Below are positions 16,873 through 23,858 of a stretch of DNA of 43,977 nucleotides, one piece after another. The notes under the pieces are model-generated. The model worked only from the letters and a program-made list of their open reading frames with translations, was not told the DNA's origin and did not search any database. The stretch spans positions 1 to 43,977 of the forward strand of contig CALGOB010000065.1 in the NCBI GenBank assembly GCA_937958005.1. Direction: 5' to 3'. Position numbers and translations under genes: made by a program. Each line of letters begins with the position of its first letter. Position 1 is the stretch's first letter. The DNA is from an uncultured Cyclobacteriaceae bacterium (GTDB lineage Bacteria > Bacteroidota > Bacteroidia > Cytophagales > Cyclobacteriaceae).

Positions 16873-17445
16873 ATGAAATTTGAAGAATTAGCTAAATACT
16901 ATCAATCTACTCTCCAAAATGTAGAAAGTGCTACGAGCTGGTATCCAAAAAAAAGAAAGAGCTTTAGATTTTACTCTCAGGCGATTAGGTTAGGGACTGT
17001 GTTGTTAGCTGGCTTGGGTGGTATTTTACCACTAGTGGAACTAGCTATATCAAGCTTGGTCAGTCAAGAACTCAATCTGGTAAATTATGGTTATGTAGCT
17101 TTTTCATTAGCCGCCAGTTTATTTCTCATAGATAAATATTTTGGTTATAGTACTGGTTGGATGAGATTTATGTTGACAGAGCTTGAGTTGAGAAAAGTGA
17201 TTACTCAAAAAAAAAGTGAGTGGCTTTATATAGAAATTGCTAATAAAGGAAAAGAGCTCACCGAGGATGAAACTTCCCAAATCCTTGATTTCATCAAGCT
17301 TTTTAATGACTCAATTGATGCACTTATAGTCGCTGAGACTAAAGAATGGATCAATGAGTTTAAGAGCAGTTATCAAAGCCTTGAAAAACTAACGCAACAA
17401 AAAAGCTCAGGAAGTCCATCTAAAAACAGAACTACTGAGCTTTAA
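16873..17445 (+). CDS. SLATT-domain membrane protein
   Basis: A 190-aa protein with two hydrophobic segments (about 38-60 and 72-90) and a long helical C-terminus, the layout of SLATT (SMODS and SLOG-associated 2TM) proteins. Family-like features are WYPKKRKSFRFYS before the first helix, LAGLGGILPL within it, and DKYFGYSTGWMRFMLTELEL after the second. SLATT proteins are predicted pore-forming effectors of nucleotide-signal conflict systems, but many stand alone. No SMODS, SLOG or CD-NTase gene is nearby, so here it is an orphan of unknown role. It is convergent with msrA (25-bp gap) and divergent from the M90 gene. Confidence 0.72.
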   Translation: MKFEELAKYYQSTLQNVESATSWYPKKRKSFRFYSQAIRLGTVLLAGLGGILPLVELAISSLVSQELNLVNYGYVAFSLAASLFLIDKYFGYSTGWMRFMLTELELRKVITQKKSEWLYIEIANKGKELTEDETSQILDFIKLFNDSIDALIVAETKEWINEFKSSYQSLEKLTQQKSSGSPSKNRTTEL

Positions 17446-17470
17446 AGATATTTTGAGGCTAGGAAGCTTA

Positions 17471-18151
17471 TTACTTCTTTGCTTGATATTTTTCTTTTAT
17501 TTTCTCCGGGAATAACTTAAGCAGCTTCATAACTTTTGGTCTGGCAACATTGTAGATATAAGGTTGGTAAGGGTTAATCTCATAGTAATCTTGATGATAA
17601 CCTTCCGCTTCATAGAAATTAGTGAATGGCGTTTGTTCCGTCACAATTTTATTTGCATATTTCCCAGATTTAGTCAAGTAGGAAATATACTTCTCTAATA
17701 CCTGTTGTTGTTCTTTGTTATGAAAGTAAACAGCAGTTCTATATTGTTTTCCTACATCTGGTCCTTGTCTATTCAATTGCGTAGGATCATGTGTAGCAAA
17801 AAACACTTCCAACAATTCCTTGTAGGTTATTTTATTTGGATCAAATAGAATTTGAATGGCTTCAGCATGACTGGTTTCTCCATAACTTACTTGTCTATAA
17901 GTTGGGTTTTTCTCTAGCCCCCCAGCATAACCTGAAACTACTGTGGAAACACCAATAACTCTTTCAAATACTGCCTCTGTACACCAGAAACACCCTCCTG
18001 CAAAAGTGGCAACATCCATTCCTTCGGGAATTGTAACTGGAGTTACTTCAGCTACAGTTTTTGAAGTCTGCGAATTATCCCTAGCTTCTTGCGCACATGA
18101 TACATATACTAAAGAAACTGTCATAAAAAAAAATAACCTAACTACTTTCAT
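17471..18151 (-). CDS. msrA: Peptide-methionine (S)-S-oxide reductase, lipoprotein form
   Basis: Repairs methionine S-sulfoxide in proteins. It is 226 aa. The N-terminal lipobox VYVSC gives lipid attachment at C19, so the enzyme works in the envelope rather than the cytoplasm. The catalytic motif is GCFWC (C54 nucleophile), with GYAGG and GYHQDYYEINP conserved further on. No MsrB domain is fused. It lies 100 bp downstream of an ArsR-type regulator gene on the same strand, possibly in one transcript. Confidence 0.95.
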   Translation of the reverse strand: MKVVRLFFFMTVSLVYVSCAQEARDNSQTSKTVAEVTPVTIPEGMDVATFAGGCFWCTEAVFERVIGVSTVVSGYAGGLEKNPTYRQVSYGETSHAEAIQILFDPNKITYKELLEVFFATHDPTQLNRQGPDVGKQYRTAVYFHNKEQQQVLEKYISYLTKSGKYANKIVTEQTPFTNFYEAEGYHQDYYEINPYQPYIYNVARPKVMKLLKLFPEKIKEKYQAKK

Positions 18152-18251
18152 TTGATAACTATTAATTTACTTTTAAGAAACTAGTTATTTGGTAATTAGG
18201 TTACTTTTTTCATCTTGTGAAACCTGTATTTGTAAGCTGTCTTACAAAAAA

Positions 18252-18533
18252 TTATCCCCAGTAAGCCTTGTATTGTTCTGTCCATTCAAACATTTCTTTG
18301 ATCGGAGCGGGATTTGCCATACAGAACTTTTCTCTTCCTACTTTAGTTATCTCTACTAGCTTCGCACTTTCGAGAATTTTCAGATGTTTGGTGACAGCCT
18401 GCCTAGTCATTTCAAAATCATCAACTACTTTATTGATTGGAAGTCCTGTCCCATTCTCCAATAATTTATGAATGATTCCTCTTCGTGTAGGGTCAGCTAT
18501 TGCCTTAAATACACTATAAGTGTTGTTTTCCAT
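18252..18533 (-). CDS. ArsR-family winged-helix repressor
   Basis: A 93-aa DNA-binding protein of the ArsR/SmtB fold: FKAIADPTRRGIIHKLL opening, INKVVDDFEMTRQAVTKHLKIL recognition helix and a wing with VGREKFC. No cysteine or histidine metal site of the classic arsenic or zinc sensors is present, as in the short ArsR-like regulators usually paired with SRPBCC/AHSA1 genes; no such gene follows here. The downstream msrA may be its target. Confidence 0.88.
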   Translation of the reverse strand: MENNTYSVFKAIADPTRRGIIHKLLENGTGLPINKVVDDFEMTRQAVTKHLKILESAKLVEITKVGREKFCMANPAPIKEMFEWTEQYKAYWG

Positions 18534-18960
18534 GTTTTCCTATGAGTTTTAACCTAAAAAAATTGACTGATTCAAATCACTTTCATTATCGATTGCTCAG
18601 TGAAATTAAAAAAATGTAAAAGTTTAGTGATGCAATATAAGCATCTTTTCCATTATTACAGATAACGTTTCGGCTCAGTAAACGTTTAACAAGTGGTAGA
18701 TTAATTGTTATTATCAGAAATAACTGCTTAAAGCCACTACTAGTTTTCGTTACTAGTTCCATTTTGTTTGTATTGAATAATGCTTTTTCACATGTAAATA
18801 GTCTGAAGCTAGCTAGTTTGTTTTTACTCTAGACTTAACTGTATGGTATTTTAACCTACATTATGTGCATGAGGAATCGTCATGAGTTTATAAAGTTCAA
18901 AATTACAGACACTTATGATAGAGAATCATAGCATGGTTATGGCGATTTAACAAACTTGTG

Positions 18961-19003
18961 TAACCCCTATTAATCATGACAAACTATGGCCTTGCTTATG
19001 TAA
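18961..19003 (+). repeat. Dispersed repeat shared with 42008-42049
   Basis: About 42 bp containing CATGACAAAC, ATGGCCTT and CTTA blocks align to 42008-42049 with scattered substitutions (roughly four of five bases identical by eye). It is immediately followed by the ATACCAATTTAG end motif. Confidence 0.6.
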
Positions 19004-19247
19004 TACCAATTTAGATGTGTAAGGGCGTATATATTTTAGCTAATTTAATATTTTCCATGCGTTAAACCCGAATGATGCATTAGACTTTTATGAGAAAATC
19101 ATAAATGGCTGTTAGATAGCTGCTTAAATTCTGATTTGCAACGCAGACATAGTCTCCATTATGGTGAGCAGGAAACTAGGATTTAAGTGGCTAGATGACT
19201 GTTAGTTAGGGTTTGTAACTGGTTATACAAAAGTATTGTATAGGTTT

Positions 19248-19342
19248 AATGAACCAACCCCGACCCAAGGGTACGGGGTATCTATGGGCAATAATTTAAT
19301 GATCGACTCAAGTCGGGGAATTAATATCCCTTAGGGATTAAA
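19248..19342 (+). repeat. Dispersed multi-hairpin repeat, copy 2
   Basis: Full-length copy: AATGAACCAACCCCGACCC at the left, GGATTAAA at the right. The central hairpin is CGACT-CA-AGTCG, two bases shorter than in copies 1, 3 and 6 but still palindromic. Confidence 0.92.
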
Positions 19343-19702
19343 CTTGCTTATTTTTTCTGAATAATAGACATTATCACGGTTGGTTTTGTGTAGATCAAAC
19401 TCCTTTTAAATTCTATTTTTCTGAGCCTATCAAGGTAATTTTTTGTTGATAAACTTGGGTAAAAGGAAATAAAGCAATCATAATCATGCTACCGTGATAA
19501 ACTCTAATATAAATCATTATAAAATTTTAATTCATCTGAATTAAGGCTATCTAAGCGTTTATAGAACATTGAAAAATGTAAAAGTGAAAAACTATTCTAT
19601 ATGAATCCGTATCATTTACACCTGCACTAAACACCGTAAAACGTCACATTTATTGTAACCCTATGTCTTTAAGTATATTACTATTCTAAACATTTATCAG
19701 AA

Positions 19703-19740
19703 ATTTTAAGGCTGCCCAACCAGTAGGGCAGCCTTAAAAT
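19703..19740 (-). terminator. Strong terminator downstream of the M4 protease gene
   Basis: Perfect 15-bp stem: ATTTTAAGGCTGCCC (19703-19717) pairs with GGGCAGCCTTAAAAT (19726-19740) around an 8-nt loop. It lies 15 bp past the protease stop. The A/T-rich base gives U-rich tracts on both strands, so it may act in both directions. Confidence 0.88.
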
Positions 19741-19755
19741 AAAAAGGTCACTTAT

Positions 19756-22700
19756 TTACTCTTTCACAAATCTTTTAGTGATTATCTCTTCATCATTTAT
19801 TAATTGAATCACATAAACACCTGCATTTAATGACTTAATATCCACTTGATCATTTTCAATTAAACTTTCAATCAATACTTGTCCTGTGGTATTAACCAAC
19901 CTAAACTGTGTCCCAAGTACAGTGCCTTTCACATTTAAAATGGAACCTGTTGCAGGATTGGGGAAAATACTGATTTCTTGAGAGACAATATTGCCAAAAT
20001 CACTAGCGTAGGAGGCAACACTAGTAGTAGGAGTATTGGAAATTCTTAAATCATCTATGACTATATCTCCTTGCCATGAGGAAGAGGTAACTCCATTAAA
20101 CCTTAGTTGAATACCGCCTCCTACATAGGTACTCAAATCAACATTGGCAGTTTGCCATGCGCTTCCTTGAGAACCGGATCTAGTCCATATGCCAGTCCAG
20201 CTTAATCCATCATCTGTACTTACTTCTAAGGTAAGTGTGCCTACACTGTTACCAAGCATGTGATACCTAAAACTAGCACTAGCTGCACTTTGGCTATTTA
20301 AATTAATACATGGAGAGTTTAAAATAGCTCTCTTATTTGGAAACCCTGCACCATTTCCTGATGCCTCTATATAAACATAATAGCTTCCTTGCACTGCTCC
20401 TGAAGGCCCAGTATTATTGGAAGGAGTCCCATTTGCATCTAACGTCCAGTTAATGTCGTCCGAAGAAGACTGAGTCCAAGCTCCTAAAGTATTTTCAAAC
20501 CCTTCATTATAAGGGAAAGAGGAAATTCCTCCAGAACATCCGGATCCACCTTGAGAACCTCCATTGGTAATTGCTAGATTGTCTATTGAGATATCTCCTT
20601 GCCAAGAAGAACCAGAAAGTCCATTAAACCTAAGTTGCACCGTACTATTTGAAAAGGCTGATAGATCTACATTAGCACTATTCCAGCTTCCTCCTTGATC
20701 TCCAGACCTATTCCAGACACTTGTCCAACTGCCTCCATTATCAGTACTCGCTTCTAATGTCACACTACCAACTGCATTTCCAGTCATGTGATAATTAAAA
20801 GAGAGGTTTGCTGAACTAGGTAAATCAAAGCATGGTGAAGTTATTATTGCGCGCTTATTTGGGAAACCAACTCCATCACCTGAAACCTCCATATAGATAT
20901 AATAGTTACCTGCTATTGCACCTGAGGGGCCTGTATTGTTAGAAGGGGTTCCATTTGCATTTACGGTCCAGTTAATATCATCTGAAGAAGACTGGCTCCA
21001 AGCACCAATTGTATTCTCAAAACTCTGGCTATATGGAAAATTGGTTACTGTAGTAGAGCAAGTTGCACCATCTGGGTTACCATCTCCACCATTATACTCG
21101 GCCCCTACTCCTACTGCATACCATGCATTAGTAGTTTCAATTACCTCAGGAGAATCTGCACCAAATAAATCTTCAGCAGATTGAATTCCCGTGGAACGTG
21201 CCTGAGCAAATGTAGCATTAGCACCTAAATAAACATTCAGATTTCTATAAGCAATCTGTGCAGCTTTAGTCATTCCTATTCCAGTCACATTATAAGTATC
21301 ACCTACATCATTTGTTCCAGATTTACCGGCAACCAATATATAAAACCAATGATTCAAAACCCCACTATTTGAATGCACACCACATTGGTCATTTTGTCTC
21401 GAAGGTGACTGGCAGCCTTCTGCTACAGTAGCTGGTACCCAGTTCGTTCCACGATAAGTGTCTGGGTCTCCTTTAGCTTTAGGGTCGCTCATAGACCGTA
21501 GTCCCCCTGTATTATTTAAATCTTCTCCTATTTGCCAGACAGCTGCCGCTGGTGATGTATCAGTACCTACACCTCTGGCAAAATGCTCTACTGCAGCACC
21601 CCAGATATCAGAATATCCTTCATTCATCCCGCCAGATTCTCTTCTATAGGCCAAATTAGCAGTGCTTGAAGTTACCGCATGCCCTATCTCATGAGCAACT
21701 ACATCCAAAGATGTCAAAATATCGAAATTATTCCCATCACCATAAGTCATCACACTTCCGTTCCAAAATGCATTGTCATACCCTGCACCACCTGGTTGGT
21801 CATCAAAGTGTACCCAACTATTGATAGCTGCTCCATTACCATTGAAACTATTTCTGTTGTGTTGGGTAGCCCAATAATCATAAGTACTCCCAGCTCCCCA
21901 TTGAGCATCTAAAGCTCCATTATCTTTAAATGAATTATCATGCTCAGCAGCTGTCCAATTATTATCATTGTCAAAAAAGTTTGTATTTGGATAAGAGTTA
22001 GATCTTCCACTATTGTAAGTATTTACCCCGTCGCCACGGGTATTATCCCGTAGAGCATACTGCCCACTGATTACCCTTGTCTCTATAGTTCTATTTCCAC
22101 TGTATCGTGTAGCGGCATTTCCTGCTGCTAAAACATCTAGAGCACTTTCAAATGAGTTGTCTAACACAGCTCTGTTTCCACTGTTTTTATATTCACCAAG
22201 ATGCTTAATGATATTTTCTATCAAAAGGATTTTACCTGTATTTGCATCTACATATATAAAATCCCTGCTTAACGGTTCTGTAGCATAAATATCAAACTTA
22301 TATGCGAGATACTGTTCACTAGGGTTATCCAAATCAGGTAATATCAATAACTCACCTGATGGCTTTTGATATTCATCCATTGCTTGAGATGCAACCGGAT
22401 CTTCCCACAAATAATGAGTTGCGCCTACATGATTCAAAGCTGAATTAAGCGCTGTTTCTGAACTCAATGCAGGATTAATATCTAGCTTACCTATTTTATA
22501 GAATTCGCCACTTAATAGTGTGACTAAGTCATTTTTTGCATGAAGTTTCTCTACTCCAAATTCAACTTTAATACCCTTGTAAAATTCTTGAAATTTCTGA
22601 TAGGTAAATCCAATTTCATCAGCATCAACCCCTATCATCTTAAATTCATAATCGGCATTTCCTTTAGCTAAATGATTTTTCAAAATACCTTGGCTATTGG

Positions 22701-22836
22701 ATGCTCTAAGTTTTTGAGAAGAATTAAATTTGATTAATTGGTAAGTATTTACGGGTTCTGTTTCCTGTGCGGATAATAGTCCTGATGGAACTATAAAGCA
22801 CAATAACAGAAGTGTTTTAAAATTAAAACAGTTCAT
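19756..22836 (-). CDS. Secreted M4 (thermolysin-like) metalloprotease with T9SS sorting domain
   Basis: Extracellular zinc protease of 1026 aa. Order: signal peptide (to about A24), FTP/PepSY propeptide (about 30-205), M4 catalytic domain (about 250-578) with HEIGH (382-386), NEGYSD (405-410, third ligand E406) and catalytic His488 in GVHSNSGVLNHWFY; two MAM-like jelly-roll domains (about 599-757 and 772-934) that are close duplicates of each other; and a C-terminal type A T9SS sorting domain (about 953-1026) with ISIFPNPATG and LNAGVYVIQ. It is thus secreted by the type IX, not the type II, route. It stands alone with its own promoter and terminator. Confidence 0.96.
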   Translation of the reverse strand: MNCFNFKTLLLLCFIVPSGLLSAQETEPVNTYQLIKFNSSQKLRASNSQGILKNHLAKGNADYEFKMIGVDADEIGFTYQKFQEFYKGIKVEFGVEKLHAKNDLVTLLSGEFYKIGKLDINPALSSETALNSALNHVGATHYLWEDPVASQAMDEYQKPSGELLILPDLDNPSEQYLAYKFDIYATEPLSRDFIYVDANTGKILLIENIIKHLGEYKNSGNRAVLDNSFESALDVLAAGNAATRYSGNRTIETRVISGQYALRDNTRGDGVNTYNSGRSNSYPNTNFFDNDNNWTAAEHDNSFKDNGALDAQWGAGSTYDYWATQHNRNSFNGNGAAINSWVHFDDQPGGAGYDNAFWNGSVMTYGDGNNFDILTSLDVVAHEIGHAVTSSTANLAYRRESGGMNEGYSDIWGAAVEHFARGVGTDTSPAAAVWQIGEDLNNTGGLRSMSDPKAKGDPDTYRGTNWVPATVAEGCQSPSRQNDQCGVHSNSGVLNHWFYILVAGKSGTNDVGDTYNVTGIGMTKAAQIAYRNLNVYLGANATFAQARSTGIQSAEDLFGADSPEVIETTNAWYAVGVGAEYNGGDGNPDGATCSTTVTNFPYSQSFENTIGAWSQSSSDDINWTVNANGTPSNNTGPSGAIAGNYYIYMEVSGDGVGFPNKRAIITSPCFDLPSSANLSFNYHMTGNAVGSVTLEASTDNGGSWTSVWNRSGDQGGSWNSANVDLSAFSNSTVQLRFNGLSGSSWQGDISIDNLAITNGGSQGGSGCSGGISSFPYNEGFENTLGAWTQSSSDDINWTLDANGTPSNNTGPSGAVQGSYYVYIEASGNGAGFPNKRAILNSPCINLNSQSAASASFRYHMLGNSVGTLTLEVSTDDGLSWTGIWTRSGSQGSAWQTANVDLSTYVGGGIQLRFNGVTSSSWQGDIVIDDLRISNTPTTSVASYASDFGNIVSQEISIFPNPATGSILNVKGTVLGTQFRLVNTTGQVLIESLIENDQVDIKSLNAGVYVIQLINDEEIITKRFVKE

Positions 22837-22855
22837 TAGTTTTTGGTTTGGTTAG

Positions 22856-22883
22856 CAAAATTATGTGCTAGTAAGCTAACCAA
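22856..22883 (-). promoter_or_regulatory. Promoter of the M4 protease gene with inverted repeat
   Basis: On the minus strand: TTG (22883-22881), 17-nt spacer, TAATTTTG (22863-22856). The spacing is in the reported Bacteroidota range and the ATG is about 20 bp downstream. A 7-bp inverted repeat, GGTTAGC (22850-22856) and GCTAACC (22875-22881), brackets the region between the two boxes and could be an operator. Confidence 0.55.
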
Positions 22884-23204
22884 TAATCAACTAATTTTTT
22901 AACATGGAGTCTGGTAAAAAACAGCTTTTAAATATGTATGTTAGGACATTCAAATTTGGCAAGTATTATCATCTGATTGAAAATTTCAATTTATTCAAAA
23001 AAAATTATTTATCTTTTGTGAAATGTTATGTTATTAAAAATCAGATACTTAATCACTATAAATTATATTATACTAAGATAAAATTTCATTAATTACTTAA
23101 TAGATACACCTGTATCTAAAACTAATAAAAGCAGTAACGATTTTTTTTTCAAAAAAACAATAAAAAATTACTAGTATCCGAGAAAAAGGTTTTCATTTTT
23201 ATAC

Positions 23205-23430
23205 ATTTTGGAGGGTTGGCACGGTACGCCGTCGCGGTGATCATTTAGCGGGGTGTGCGAGACGGTCGGTTGCTGCCGGGTTTAGGGTGGGAGCTTTAAA
23301 TTATTCGCCAGGCGACCCTGTTGATTTTTTTGGCGGCCGCCGGTCCTTTTTTCAGGGGTCCGCCCCCGCGGCATGGAAAAAACGGACGAAAGCTAGAGTT
23401 GTCAGCCCTTCGATTGATTTATAGGGGGTG
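23205..23430. other. GC-rich island of foreign-looking composition
   Basis: In 23221-23400 I count 104 G+C in 180 bases (58%), far above the AT-rich surroundings. It contains the palindrome GGCGGCCGCC and GC-rich blocks such as GGGGTCCGCCCCCGCGGC. One plus-strand frame is open from 23164 to a TAG at 23422, but it has no ATG and only an internal GTG that would leave about 45 codons. It may be a remnant of a mobile element, an attachment or transfer site, or a structured RNA; I cannot decide. Confidence 0.6.
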
Positions 23431-23456
23431 TTTTTGAACTTCAGAAATAATCTTTG

Positions 23457-23558
23457 AATGAACCAACCCCGACCCAAGGGTACGGGGTATCTCTATCGGC
23501 CCAAAGCTTTTTTATCGACTCAAGAGTCGGGGAATTAGGTATCCCTCAGCGATTAAAC
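23457..23558 (+). repeat. Dispersed multi-hairpin repeat, copy 3 (divergent)
   Basis: Left end AATGAACCAACCCCGACCC and central CGACTC-AA-GAGTCGGGG are intact. The middle is replaced by CTCTATCGGCCCAAAGC and the terminal hairpin is altered (GGTATCCCTCAGCGATTAAA). It may be an older copy or a separate subfamily. Confidence 0.85.
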
Positions 23559-23858
23559 GATATCAAGAGCAGTTTTTCTTCAATTTCAGTTTTACTTGGA
23601 TGCCAGTAATAAAAAAATAAAATTGAGAGCATTTAGAAATAGATAATAGAAATGCTTCTTCTACCTAAAACTAAGGTTTTGCTTGATTGTTAAATTAGTT
23701 AGTGCAACTAGAGTGTTTTTTGTTTAAACATCACCTATATCGACTTAAATCCTTTACATTTGAAATGAATTTTCATATCAAAAACCATTCAATTGAAGGT
23801 AGAAAATTCAGTTTATCAATTCAATTAATTACAGTAAATCATATACGATATAATTAAC

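Larger units (their letters stand above)
18534..19755. other. Gene-free region with dispersed repeats
   Basis: I see no gene in these 1.2 kb. The region holds small stem-loops (AACGTTT/AAACGTT near 18667-18690; ACTAG/CTAGT near 18738), a stretch shared with 42008-42049, an ATACCAATTTAG end at 19003 shared with 31110 and 31542, repeat copy 2 (19248-19342), a 10-bp inverted pair (TTATCACGGT at 19371-19380, ACCGTGATAA at 19491-19500) and the terminator of the M4 protease gene. Confidence 0.7.
22884..23858. other. Gene-free region: AT-rich leader, GC-rich patch, repeat copy 3
   Basis: The first part (to about 23200) is very AT-rich and shows only a 62-codon frame at 22904-23092 that I regard as chance. 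It is followed by a GC-rich patch (about 23205-23430), repeat copy 3, and a 300-bp leader to the SNF2 gene that contains one TACATTTG box (23755-23762) as a possible -7 element without a good -33 partner. Confidence 0.6.

Noticed and set aside
19371-19500. 10-bp inverted repeat TTATCACGGT/ACCGTGATAA
   Set aside because: Perfect but short and 110 bp apart; such a pair is not unlikely by chance in a 1-kb region, and nothing else supports a functional unit.
22904-23092. 62-codon plus-strand ORF upstream of the GC-rich patch
   Set aside because: Very AT-rich with Lys, Asn, Tyr and Phe bias expected from random AT-rich DNA, no motif, and it overlaps the promoter zone of the M4 protease gene.
23164-23424. 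Protein-coding gene in the GC-rich patch
   Set aside because: The open frame has no ATG and only an internal GTG leaving about 45 codons; long open frames are expected by chance in GC-rich DNA.
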